NCBI GenBank assembly: GCA_944472155.2 | Contig: OX235277.1 | Span: 37,768,804 to 37,832,803, forward strand | Reading direction: 5' to 3' | Length of the DNA: 64,000 nt | Origin: Trichobilharzia szidati | Taxonomy: Eukaryota; Platyhelminthes; Trematoda; Strigeidida; Schistosomatidae | In this document: piece by piece, positions 54,180-64,000 of the stretch | Layout of the letters: every line of letters begins with the position of its first letter | How positions within the stretch are numbered: the stretch's first letter is position 1 | The notes under the pieces: generated by a model | Told to the model about the DNA's origin: nothing | The model's database searches: none | Seen by the model: only the letters and a program-made list of their open reading frames with translations | Program-made: the position numbers and the translations under genes

Positions 54180-56450
54180 GTGAAGTAAAATTTTTAACTT
54201 AAACAGACAAACAATTAAGTAGATTTAGGAACTTGAAGGTCAAAATTGAATAGAATGTTACGTAACAAGACAAACACACAGGCATACTGACAGAAAGGCA
54301 AAACAGAAATAAAATAAAATAGAGTTAGGGTTACCGAGGTAATGAAAGATTAATCACACTCTCTTTCTGTATACAGAGGTCTGGTCGAAATCTCTTGATA
54401 GCAATGGCTTCTGCGAAGCGAAGTAGCCGTGGGTTTCTTTGTGTATTGATTATTTTGAAGGCTTGGCTAATTTCTACTGTGTGTCCTGTGTCAATTAAAT
54501 GTCTGGCGATTGCACTCGATAACACTTTTCTTCCTTTTTCATGGAGACTTTTAGGAATGTGCTCAGAAAATCTAGTAGAAGCTTGTCCTCTCAGTCCTTC
54601 CTATGCACTTGCTTCCGCAGGTGCACGTGAATTGGTAAATGCAGTTGAATTTGACGTGAGTAGGGTACTCATCTACTTTTGACTGGGTTAACGAGCACAC
54701 AGTGTTGTGAAATAGGATCAGTCTGGCGGCTGGAAACGCTCTTTTTAATGCACCTGTGATTCTCTTTTGTGTTCTTGTGGATACGTCTTCCCCTTTGTAC
54801 GCTAGACAGATGAAAACTGGTTTTTTTTCAATGGTGTCAGGTTTCGTTTTGTGTGCTTCTTCATTTCTATACTTTAGTATGAACTTTCGAGGATATCCAT
54901 TCTTGATAAGGCTCTTTTCGATGATCGCAAGTTCTTCTTCAATCTTGTCTTCTGAACATATTTCTTTGGCCCTGCTGAACAGCGTTTTTACTAGACCTCG
55001 TTTGTAACTGGTTGGGCAAAAGCTGTGATAATGTAAGTATTGACCAGTCCAAATTTCTTTCCTGTAGACAGATTTTTGAATCGTCCCATCGTTTCTTCTT
55101 TTTATGTTGACATCTAGGAAATGGAACTGGTTGTTTTTCCGTAGTCAGTTGTGAATGCAATGTTGGGATGGGCCGCATTGAGTTTCTCAAACATTGTGGA
55201 GGCGTGTTCTATATCATTGCAGACCACAAACGTGTCGTCGACATATCTGCATTAATAGGTGGTTCTTTCTATTTCTTCTTTCATTTGAGTCTGTTCAAGA
55301 TGAGCCATGAATATGTCAGCAAGAACAGGACCCAGAGGTGAACCCATAGCCACCCCGTCAATCTGCCGGTACAGCTGATTGTTGAGTCGGAATTGAATAT
55401 TCTTTGTGCATAGAAGTAGCAATTTGCGTAGCTCATTTTCTGGAAGAGGAAGCAGTTCGGACTGCTGGCATATGATTTTTACCGTTTCTTCGATGGGTAT
55501 GCTGGTAAACAGTGAACAAACGTCTTATGACACGAGAAGTCTATCTGAAATATCGAGTTGATCTAATTCTTGTGAAAACTGGAAGGAATCTTTGATACTG
55601 TGAGCTGCCAGCTTTTTCCGAATGGGTTCCAGCTTTTGGGCTTACCATCTGGCCAGTTTATGGCATGGTGATTTCACCATTGATATTATAGGTCTCAATC
55701 ATACATCACTTTTGTGGACTTTGGGTTGACCATACATGAATGGTACACGCGAACCCCTTGGTTTAAGGTCGTTGTAAGTGCTGTTGTCTATTAGCCCTTC
55801 TTTAAGTAGTCCTTTGAGGTGCTTGCTTACTTTATTTTCGAAGGCCGCTGTTGCTTCTTTTTTCGACATATCGACTTGGAATCTTATTGTATCATCGAGA
55901 ATGGTTTTCATTTTTGAGATGTAGTCTCGGCGGTTCATTATTACGACACCTGAACCTTTGTCTGGTTTGAGAAAGACGATGTTTTCATTGTTTCGTAGGT
56001 TTTTTATTGCTGTTCTGTGTTCTTTAGTGAATAATTTTGAGTGTGCTGGAGGAGAGATCTGATATTGTTCTGCAATATCGATCATTTTGGACTTAAACCA
56101 GACTCTTTTATCCTCGTCATTGGGTTAAAGGTCGGAAAGTTGACTGTATAAATACTCAAACTGCGTTTCTGTATTGATTCTGTTGATAAACGGGTTTGGT
56201 ACGTGGTACTTAAATCCTAAGGACAGATCTTCAGTTTCAATTTTATTAAGTTTCACATCTGATAAATTGTATATGTATTTTTCTGGGCACTGCGGAAATT
56301 TTTCTTGTAGTTGTTCAACTACTAAAGATTTTCTGAGCTTCTTTCCATATGAGTTGGCTGTTTGCGATTGTAAATATTGCATGAAGTTAATGAACTTTAC
56401 ACGACACACCAAATTAAGGCTTCCCAGTAGTAGTACACTATATGCGATCG
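54180..56450 (-). mobile_element. Penelope-like element, longest copy in window
   Basis: Minus-strand order from 56412: an N-terminal region (KIETEDLSLGFKYHVPNPFI), then FLKPDKGSGVVIMNRRDYIS (RT1-like), SRVPFMYGQPKVHKS (RT2a). RPIISMVKSPCHKLARW, SDRLLVS*DVCSLFTSIPIE (RT3) and DGVAMGSPLGPVLADIFMAH (RT4) come next, then CRYVDDTFVV with the YVDD catalytic box (about 55220-55260). A decayed linker and a nuclease that has lost its core residues follow. The C-terminal IKRFRPDLCIQKESVI, NLSLPR end is near 54331, then 3' UTR. Several stops and shifts make it inactive. Two frames remain open for 95 and 128 codons. Confidence 0.85.
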
Positions 56451-56779
56451 TTCACACACACTTAGAGCTTTGTTGAAACCCTGTCCAATCTGCTTTTGTA
56501 ATGTGAAACAGGTTTACGAAATAATTGCTAATTTACACAGCCTAGCTTTCAGAGCAGTTCATAAGGAATTGACGAGACTTCTGGATACAAATCAGTTGTA
56601 TTGACATCCTTTGTATACGGTGTATCTCCTTTTAGAAGTAAAAGAATTAACGGTGATAGAATATATAGCGCGTTATTGAAGTCTATATCAAATTTTAATT
56701 CAAATTTGCAATTATGAAACTAATTCGTATGTTGGAAAGTTGTATATTTCGAGCTTAAATTGCACGAAAGCTGGCCAAT

Positions 56780-57345
56780 AGCTGGTCAAGGCAAGCTTAC
56801 ATTACTCTCAAGTTTGTTTGGAGGTCAACAGCACGCTCAGCATGAAAAATGAGATCCGGATTTTCAGCTCCAATGTGAAGTCAGTGCTGCTTACTATACG
56901 GATCAGAGACTTGGCGCTGCGTCACGAAGAGCACTTCGGACAAAATAAAGACCTCAATCAACAGCTGTCTTAGCTAAATACTACTCAAGATCAGATGGCC
57001 GGCCAGAAAAGATTAGCAACAGGGATCTCTGACAATGAGCGAACCGACCAGGGGCCGACTGTGCAACAAATAAGCAGGAAGAAATCGAGGTGGATTGGCC
57101 ATATTCTGAGAAAGCAAACTACCAAGTAACACCACACGCCAGGTCATCGTTCGATTGGAACCCGAACAGGAACCGGAGAATTGGTCGTCAGTGCGAGGAT
57201 GACATGGAGGAGGTCATGTGAAGAGGGGATGAAAACATGTGGGCAGACGTGTAGCCAGGTGAAAACGTTGATAGAGAACCGAACGCAATGGAGACGAACG
57301 GTTGAAGTCCTACATTCCTCTGGGAATTAAAGGAAACAATAAAAA
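56780..57345 (+). mobile_element. RTE-like LINE 3' fragment with flanking repeats
   Basis: Plus-strand broken frames: MKNEIRIFSSNVKSVL, LRSARRALRTK-like, QQLS*LNTTQDQMAG and KKSRWIGHILRK-like. GRQCEDDMEEVM and the 3' end GGAATTAAAGGAAACAATAA at about 57320 follow. Imperfect direct repeats of about 52 bases flank it: 56722-56775 and 57354-57408, both starting AATTCG and ending ACGAAAGCT. Confidence 0.75.
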
Positions 57346-57494
57346 ATAATAATAATTCGCGTGTTGAAAAGTTCTACAATTTGAGGTGGAATTAGACGAA
57401 AGCTTCCTCCGAAATTATTCAGAATAGAGTATGTAAGGCCGACGCATTTACGCCTGTTTTTCTGAATGCCAATTACGGTATCAAACAGACTACA

Positions 57495-57720
57495 ATTTGT
57501 GATCCGAATAAATTTGGTTTCCGAAGGAAACTGTAGTGATGTAGTTTAACCACGAACTGTATGAATTACCAGTAGCGTATTACCTCATAAATTTTGAAAT
57601 TGACTCAATGCACTAGCTGTTCATTCAAGTAGCTTGTCTGAATTTGGCTGGTTTCACTTGACTAAACTCTCTGGGCTGTCTCAGAACCGGTCACATTCCT
57701 GATGAGCTGAGCCACGAATG
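57495..57720 (+). repeat. Unclassified dispersed repeat E, second copy
   Basis: Pairs with 11895-12120. No coding motif; may be part of an unrecognised SINE or DNA element. Confidence 0.35.
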
Positions 57721-58046
57721 GGGAGAGCTGTTGTTTTGTTATTACATCACTTCTAATAACTGGTTGGAAAGAGCCACTGCTTGACATAAGTGGTATCGAA
57801 ATCCGAATTCACGCAAGCCAGGGAGCGTAATCACTGCTGACGTTTTTCTCCTCAAGTTTGTGAAGTTTCCTGAAAGCCTACGCTAGATAATGTCACAATA
57901 CGGCAGGTCTTCAGGGCCTTAAACTATTGAAGATGAGCAGTTGAAGTCCCAAGTGTCTTATTTTAAATTTCCTATCTGTCTAGAATTTGGGACTGACGAT
58001 ATAGTCATTTTCGTCTTTCCACACACTCAAATTGGATAAAATAAAT
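57721..58046. other. Unannotated sequence
   Basis: No feature recognised. Confidence 0.4.
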
Positions 58047-58258
58047 GGTAAACAGGATTTTCATCATGAGCTGACATTAGTTAGAGAACCAGTGGAAAAC
58101 GTGGGAGTACTGGACAGCTGTTTCGTCCCAGTTTGGAACTCTTCAGGACGAAACAGCTGTCCATTACTCCCAGGTTTTCCAATGGTTCTCTAACTAATGT
58201 CAGCTCATGATGAAAATCCTGTAACCAATCAAATCCCTACAAACCGACACTTGAATTT
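58047..58258. mobile_element. Hammerhead SINE (family B) perfect-type hairpin
   Basis: Left arm: minus-strand 3' part of a B unit up to stem II. Right arm: the same in plus orientation, joined inside the stem II loop. The arms (about 78 bases from ACAGGATTTTCATC inward) differ at only a few positions and are separated by about 15 bases. Both catalytic halves (CTGAAGA and GAAA on the minus strand) are present, but the partner for stem I is missing. No tRNA head. Confidence 0.85.
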
Positions 58259-58974
58259 AAATGGTAAACATTAGACTGAAGGGTAGAATTTGTGGTTAAG
58301 CAAGCTATTGAATAAGGTGAGAGCGATATAGTTCACCAAGCCACAGATCTGGCGGCTGGTGAATACTTTTTAAAATTAAATGTGTATCCTGGACCCCACT
58401 ACTAGTCGTTACTATGTAGGTCAACAGCTTGAGAACAGACTAACTTGGTATGATATATGGTCTAGTAAAACATAATGACTTTTTATTTCTGTTTGATCGC
58501 TAATCTATCACTACTGAATTACATCTGCCCCCTAAAGAAACCCTCATCTGGCATTGCAATCATTAGTGAAAGGTATCCAAAGACTAATGCACACAACTGT
58601 TACCAACATTAGTATTGCATAATGTAAGTTAAAATTTGTGAAATTAATACAAGTTCCTTCAGATTAGAAAGATTGCATACACTAAGTTAATAAGAATAAC
58701 GAAACACACAGCAAGTGTCCTATGTCAGCTGTCTGCAACTTTTTGACATATATACACGTTCTGATTCTAGGTGGATGCATGAGAGCATAGATAGTAGTCT
58801 ATCGCCCTACAAATATCACATCAAATGATCTAACCAGCTAAATTCAGCCGACTCGACGACTTTCTACAAATGTGTATTTCCTCTTCACATAGTATTCTCC
58901 GTGTCACTGTCGGACCCACCCTGAAGAAAAATCGTTTCTCATTCGGGTGGGATATTTCCCAACGGTTGCTTCAT
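58259..58974. other. Unannotated sequence
   Basis: AT-rich; no supported feature. Confidence 0.4.
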
Positions 58975-60035
58975 TATTACTATTATTACCTTGGGTTCTG
59001 AGGGGAACATTAGGCTTCAACAATACATCCCCACTTTATTGTATTCTCTGCCGTCCTTTTCTAGAGTCTTTTTATCTGTCCAACTTATTCCTGCTCAACA
59101 ATCCAGTCCACCACAATTAAGAATATCACTAGTGATAGTATGCAGCCTTGTGGTCGTTTAAAGTTAATCTACTTTTAAGTAGTACAGAGATACTAAGAAA
59201 AGTTTTCTTCACTTTGATGGTGGATGGCGAATTGCAGGGCATTTCGATTCCAGTCGAAAAATGGCCTACACTGCGCGCGATGTCATTCGATGACCTTCTC
59301 AGTGGAGTATGCCCGATCAATCCATCTCCATATTCCCCTACATATTGTTGAGCAATCGGCTTTTGGTTGGTTCATCAACTCCTAGATTTTCTTGTCGCTA
59401 ATTCTTTCTGTTTGGCCGGCCAACCATTCTGTCTTCATTATGGAGCCAGAGAAGTGGATAGCTATCGAAACAAGTCTGCAAAAGACTGTTGGAAATTCTT
59501 TTCGTGACTCACGCGTAGTGCAAGTTTCTGACCAGTATAGAAGTACTGACTGACGGACTTCACATTTCTGTTGAATAGAATCCGAATATTGTTTTTTTCG
59601 GCTGACTGGTTGCGTGAAGCAGAAGATTTCCTAACTGGTTTCACGTTGGTCAACGCGTGTCTTGACTTTCCGATTCTTGCTGCCTAGCTTTGACATCTTC
59701 ATCCGTGCTATGTTCCTGTAGTTGAAATTTGTGCTTTCTGGCCAGATAGGTGAAGGAATTAACCTCTGTGTTAGTTGTTGTTGCTATTGGTGTCCGTTGG
59801 TTGGTGGGTGAGTATCTTCATCACCTCTGTCTCCACCTTCTCTATGTTCACTTATAGTCTTGTCTTCGCTGCCTGCCACGCCTCTTCAGCTAATTTGTTA
59901 CCTTTCTACTGCAGTTCTTCCACTTTGTGTGACACTAGGCATGAATCATTCACACAGAGGAAATTCAGATCTTCTAGAGTCTTCTTATCAGTTGCTTCAT
60001 AGTATATCTAATCCATCCGCGTTCCTTGGATGGCA
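58975..60035 (-). mobile_element. RTE-like LINE, rearranged copy
   Basis: The minus strand contains RTE blocks out of normal order. The 3' end is at 58980-59075; a piece from the RT region at 59080-59148 reads TTAAGAATATCACTAGTGAT on the plus strand (as at 50020-50040). A family A SINE tail follows (59150-59260), then the C-terminal region (RLALRVSHEKNFQQSFADLF, KNNIRILFNRNVKSVSQY) and VMKILTHQ-type sequence to 60035. Insertion and rearrangement both seem to have occurred. Confidence 0.65.
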
Positions 60036-60044
60036 CTCTGTTTA

Positions 60045-60895
60045 ATAATAATAATAATTTGCTTTATTCCAAAACAGTACTTGTGATACAGAATGGAATA
60101 CTCAGCATTTTTACTACAGTATTGCATCCAATTAGTACATTATCAATAAATAAAATTCTACATAGATTAGGGAAATCTAAGTTCATTATGACAACAACAT
60201 ATTGACATGTTGGTAGCAAGGTAAAGCTGAACAGTGTTTGAAGTTGTTAGAAAAGTAGGAGCTGTCATATTTACTGGCGTAAGCGAGAGAAAGAAACAAA
60301 GCAGCACATAACGGAAAAATAAAAGAGAGAGAGAAAAGGAAAAGAAAGGAAGAAAATGTTGTACCTATAAATGATATGAGTTGGAAAGACGAGATCCAGT
60401 TGTACTACTGACTATTTAATGAATTGTAGGTGCCACGCCTAATGCTTTCTTTACCACACAGAACACGAGCTAAGTAGGGTATGGTTGAGTTTTTGTACTT
60501 GCCGGTGCGAGCATATAGTTTTCTATATAGGCTTCTGGTTTTAACTGATGAGATGCAAGGGGAGAGTTGTGAGTGAAGAGGGTGGTGTGAGTTAGGTAAA
60601 ATGGATTTGGCCCATTTTTCACATGAGTTCATGCGCCTGTCAACCAGAGTATTAACAAGCTGGTTAAGTGACACGTTGCTTACCCTGCTGACAACCTTTA
60701 ACATCCTGCGTAATATGTTATAGTCTTTCTTCAGTAGCCCAGGAAAAACTAAGGGGGAACAATCGAGAATAATAGGCAGAATGCGAGAGTTAAAGAATTG
60801 TAGGAGTAATGGTTGGGTTACACCAGAATGTTTTAACTTCTTGATGTGGAAGGTAAGACGGAATATTTTTTTCTTAGAAATCGCTTAAATATGAG
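60045..60895 (-). mobile_element. CR1/Jockey-like LINE 3' end, 5' truncated
   Basis: Nearly identical to 23575-24420: C-terminal VVSRVSNVSLNQLVNTLVDR block, LYRKLYARTGKYKNSTIPYL, then the 3' UTR with AGAGAGAGAAAAGGAAAAGA and a TTATTATTATT tail. The high similarity suggests the two copies are recent. The minus frame 60704-60405 is the open C-terminus. Confidence 0.85.
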
Positions 60896-61799
60896 ACGAC
60901 AACTGGTCCATCGCCTAAAAACAAAAACTTTCATGTCGCCTGTCTTTTCGAGCCAACCATCTAATATTTTTACTGCCAAGGTCAGTAATCAGCCTAACCG
61001 ATAAATCGTTGCTAATACAACACCAATTGATTGGTATTAGTGGCAGTGCAAAGTATTTAGTGTCATCTCGCTTGGCCTACCTTTCAATAAACATTAAATA
61101 TGCTGCTAACCTGCCCTGAATACATCATATTTAAGTTGTGGCCGCTCACTACAAAATGACTATATATATATATACTGACAGTATTCGTATTCATTGTAGC
61201 CTGGTCAGGGTCAAGGTCAGACGCAGTGATAACAATTGATGCTGTTTTTTTATTCGATCTTTTTTGTTTCTGTTCTTAAAAAATTACAGAAACAACCAAC
61301 CTTAAGTGGTTAACTTAAGTGCTTACTATAGGCTGTTAAAGTGAGTCTTTAGTTATTCAATAATTTTTTCACCTATTTGTAAGGTACATATAGTAAAGGA
61401 GACAGAGAGCAGAAAAGCGTTTCCACTGTTTCTGGAAGACTGTTTATCAAACTCCGTAGGTAGGTGAAGATTTTCTTCAAGTTGACTATTTATGAAAAAA
61501 AATTTTTTTTTCAATTTCAATTCGGAGATATTTATAAAATATCTATATTAGTGTGCATTTTGGTAATCTTTTGGTCAACACGTTTTTATTTTATTAAGAT
61601 ACAAACTTTGTACATTATGGACATTAAGAGAAGTGCTTCACAAAATTGCCTTATAGCTTGTGCGAGGGTGAGGATACCCTTGGACACCCGGACAGCTAGA
61701 TTGAAGTAGATGAATGTCTTATGGGATCACTCCGCTCCCCCCCCGCCTAGGCTTTAGCTTGAAATCTGATCCACAAGTGAGTGCAGTTCCGCTCTGATG
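60896..61799. other. Unannotated sequence upstream of a candidate gene
   Basis: AT-rich with a TA repeat near 61160. The frame at 61464-61709 is hydrophobic and Phe-rich from AT-rich codons. No domain. Confidence 0.35.
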
Positions 61800-61877
61800 A
61801 CTTTTGTCATGACCGAATCAGTTTCATGCGCCACTGTCCGATCGTTGCTGATTCTGGAGCAAATATAGAGTGTAGGT

Positions 61878-62114
61878 TTGGAATCACGGTCTTCCAGCCC
61901 ACCTCTAAGTATGCCAAAATGTCCACCAGTTCAGTTGTTAACACCAGATGTTTGCACTCCTCCTTTTGATTTTCGTGAGGTACACCTTTGCCGTATGAAA
62001 GCAGGGAAGGAAAGGTACCTAACAGAGTCTATAAAGAAGACCCTCGGTAGTGCCAAATCATTTAAGGAGGCCTACTATTATATGCTTTTGGATAGTTTTT
62101 GTCTAAATCAATAA
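61878..62114 (+). CDS. Unrecognised small ORF, doubtful
   Basis: Open frame of 78 codons ending ESIKKTLGSAKSFKEAYYYM and LLDSFCLNQ. The second half has an amphipathic, gene-like composition, unlike most AT-driven frames here, but I recognise no domain. A different frame is open across 61781-61969. It could be a terminal exon or chance. It lies about 95 bases before the candidate secreted exon on the same strand. Confidence 0.2.
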   Translation: MESRSSSPPLSMPKCPPVQLLTPDVCTPPFDFREVHLCRMKAGKERYLTESIKKTLGSAKSFKEAYYYMLLDSFCLNQ

Positions 62115-62208
62115 CACTGGCTTGGAGAGTGAGAACAGCTAATGTACAAGGTTAGGGTTAACTTGCGTTATTGTATTTCACTAAAATATATAGCAGTACT
62201 GTAGAGAC

Positions 62209-62410
62209 ATGAACGTGTTGGCTTTTTTCCTAGTTATATTTTACTCTCTAGTAATAATTAAATGTTATCAGCCAGATTTATCGAGCTCCGCTTGTAATCA
62301 ATTTGGTTTAAAGTGTTTACTTTGTGCAGTCGTCTTCAAGATAAAAGGTGAAATTGTGTCAGCCAACACTTTTCAGAATGACTTAAAGCTACAAAGAAGT
62401 CATCATACAA
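62209..62410 (+). CDS. Candidate secreted saposin-like first exon
   Basis: ATG at 62209 opens with a classic signal peptide: MNVLAFFLVIFYSLVIIKC, a hydrophobic core of about 16 residues. Then come SSSACNQ and KCLLCAVVFKIKGEIVSANT, NDLKL. The CxxC followed by hydrophobic residues every 3-4 positions and a KxEI/NT/NDLKL helix pattern fits the first half of a saposin B domain. Schistosomes have many small secreted saposin-like proteins, often in gut lipid binding. The frame stops at 62446, and a weak GT lies near 62398 as a possible donor. The second half of the domain was not found downstream, so it may be an isolated or dead exon. Confidence 0.35.
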
Positions 62411-62446
62411 TTCAAACCTTCTGGAGACTAGTCACTCTCATAAATT

Positions 62447-62929
62447 GATGGTTTTTGTTTATTTCGTCAAGTGTAATAATCATTGAAGAATTTCAGACTA
62501 GAATGATACCAACTGTCTATTACGGCTGATCTCCTGTAGTCGACTGTTGTTTGGATCAACATCGGCTGTCATTTAACATCACCCAGATAGTTTATGACAA
62601 TATATATATATGTATATATTAGAAACATTTATTTCCCGATACGAATTTAAAACAAGCAACAAAAGGTGTTAATTAAGTAGGATTAAATGAATTCATCAAA
62701 TTTCGGTTAAACTACCATCCAGCTGGATACCCTACATACTTACACATACATATATATAAATATACCAATGGGGAATACATTGAAAGACAACAGACTGATA
62801 AGCAAAAATAAACCACACTCAATTAATCACGCAACACATGTGAATGTGTTTTTCAGGTCATGTTCAAATAGATAAGTGGAAGGGAGTATGGGGTATTGAA
62901 ATTAAAATAAAATGCATTATGGATAATCC
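62447..62929. other. Unannotated sequence
   Basis: AT-rich with TA-rich runs near 62600 and 62750. I looked for a second saposin exon and saw none. Confidence 0.4.
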
Positions 62930-62985
62930 TCATCCAGAAATGATGCTCACTAACGACTTGCCTTATTCAGGTAGGTAGACTTTGT
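62930..62985 (+). mobile_element. Hammerhead SINE (family B) 5' start block
   Basis: ATGATGCTCACTAACGACTT followed by GCCTTATTCAGGTAGGTAG matches the unit start of family B (as at 36000 and, reversed, 18150-18200). It stops where the PLE begins. Confidence 0.6.
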
Positions 62986-63990
62986 CCAACGTGGTTAGGT
63001 GAAGCTGTCGTCAGGTCAATCAGAAGTTCCATACTGGCACATCTAGTGTATACAGGGCACAAGATTTATAAACATTCAGCTTTTACAATTCTATACGGGG
63101 TTCCACCTCAACTCCCTAGGCTGCTACGTCTTCGGTTGCTAAACATAGCTGAGGCAGTTGCCACAAAACGTTTTCAACTCAATCGGTGTGTTCAGAAAGA
63201 GTTTGTTCAGTCCCTCTCCCTCCCCTGGCATCCAATCCCAACTTCAAATAGTTATCTTTCCCGGTGTCACCAGATAGTTGTAAATATTATCTTATTATAA
63301 TTCTAATTTATTTTATTTGTAATGCTAACTGTATTATTAATATCATGCTGTGCTGCAGTTGTACATTTTATCCTCGGCTTCACAAATTATCATTATTATT
63401 AAATAATCTAGTTACTATGTGACAGTAGTTACTTCCCCTTCGACTCCTACTAGTTTGCGGTTTCTAAATACACACTCAGCTACTGCCTAGATTACATAGA
63501 CCCTAAAATGAATTTGTCCTTGTTATTATTATTATTATGATCACCTCGACTGTTATCCAATAATTCACATCCTTCAACTCTGATCGCAAATTTTATTAAC
63601 CATAATAATTCAAATACCTATGACCAATATTTCACTATGTGAATGTACAGCCTGAAGGGAATTTACCGAAAACATGTATTTGCTTAAATCTTGTTATGTA
63701 ATGAAACTGGTGCAATTAAATTATCCAGATCAACAAAAATATCCATGTCAGCCACAAAGAGTCAGGCAGTCTGGCCCTACGAAAAAAACAGGTGGAAATT
63801 TAGCAGAAATCCATATCTGCAGGAGAGTGCTAAACAGCCTGTTTTAAGAGGGTTTCTTCTTCCTAGTTGAAGATAAACTGTACTGTTCCAGAAGTGAGAA
63901 AGAACCAATGAGTATTAACGCGTACTATATACGTTGGACTAAAGAATCTAACATTAGTATAGCTTCACCATCAACCCTGCGCTCGACTTT
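62986..63990 (+). mobile_element. PLE C-terminal end and 3' UTR
   Basis: Plus frame 63046-63300: a VPPQLPRLLRLRLLNIAEAV stretch, FQLNRCVQKEF, VQSLSLPWHP, then stop; the PLE C-terminal signature with its LCxQK-type box as RCVQK. About 690 bases of 3' UTR follow, matching the minus-strand copy at 32322-32940. This copy lacks the insertion found at 33140-33714 and so shows the empty site. 5' truncated. Confidence 0.8.
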
Positions 63991-64000
63991 AGGTATGTTT

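Noticed and set aside
61781..61969. DSGAN as a retroviral-type aspartic protease motif
   Set aside because: Single short motif without the downstream hydrophobic and flap residues; a chance match in a different frame from the neighbouring ORF.

Overview
The window looks like genomic DNA of a schistosome (a parasitic flatworm). This rests on the repeat content: AT-rich DNA packed with decayed Penelope-like elements (PLEs), RTE-like and CR1/Jockey-like non-LTR retrotransposons, LTR pieces, and many tRNA-headed SINEs carrying hammerhead ribozymes of the kind known from the schistosome Smα family. The species cannot be fixed from sequence alone. I find no rRNA, CRISPR array, bacterial-type operon or convincing multi-exon host gene. 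The one host-like candidate is a short exon at 62209-62410 with a signal peptide and a saposin-like CxxC start.

Layout. 1-9 kb: PLE endonuclease remnants (1-990, 6080-6880, 7325-7860), a tRNA-SINE, RTE and other LINE 3' ends (3100-5735), and the first hammerhead SINEs. 9-13 kb: hammerhead SINEs of three families. 13.5-23.2 kb: two long decayed RTE copies facing each other, an RTE copy with an internal deletion, PLE pieces, a solo LTR with a 4-bp target duplication, and a head-to-tail hammerhead SINE. 23.5-26 kb: the best CR1-like LINE (minus strand), split by a SINE. 26-31 kb: PLEs, including a 2.3-kb inverted structure. 31.8-36.4 kb: hammerhead SINEs, a PLE split by a fold-back hammerhead insertion with a 10-bp target duplication, and RTE. 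37.4-39.1 kb: PLE 3' ends in inverted orientation. 40.6-45.7 kb: inverted repeat with arms of about 1.4-1.5 kb. 46.65-47.75 kb: a deleted BEL/Pao element with a likely 5-bp target duplication. 47.8-53.4 kb: LINE, RTE and SINE pieces and an LTR nested in a SINE. 54.2-56.45 kb: the longest PLE, with most RT motifs readable. 56.8-60.9 kb: RTE, a hammerhead hairpin and a LINE 3' end. 62.9-64 kb: a PLE 3' end.

The main theme is hammerhead RNA. At least three tRNA-headed SINE families (called A, B and C here), plus the PLE 3' regions, carry recognisable hammerhead cores. In families A, B and C the segment after GAAA is an 8-nt self-complementary word, so stem III would have to form between two ribozyme copies. 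In several loci a second ribozyme lies upstream of the tRNA head on the opposite strand. Two B loci show head-to-tail partial dimers with a 397-410 bp period. This resembles small circular-RNA (retrozyme-like) biology, but no activity can be shown from sequence alone. Boundaries of decayed repeats are approximate throughout, usually within a few tens of bases.
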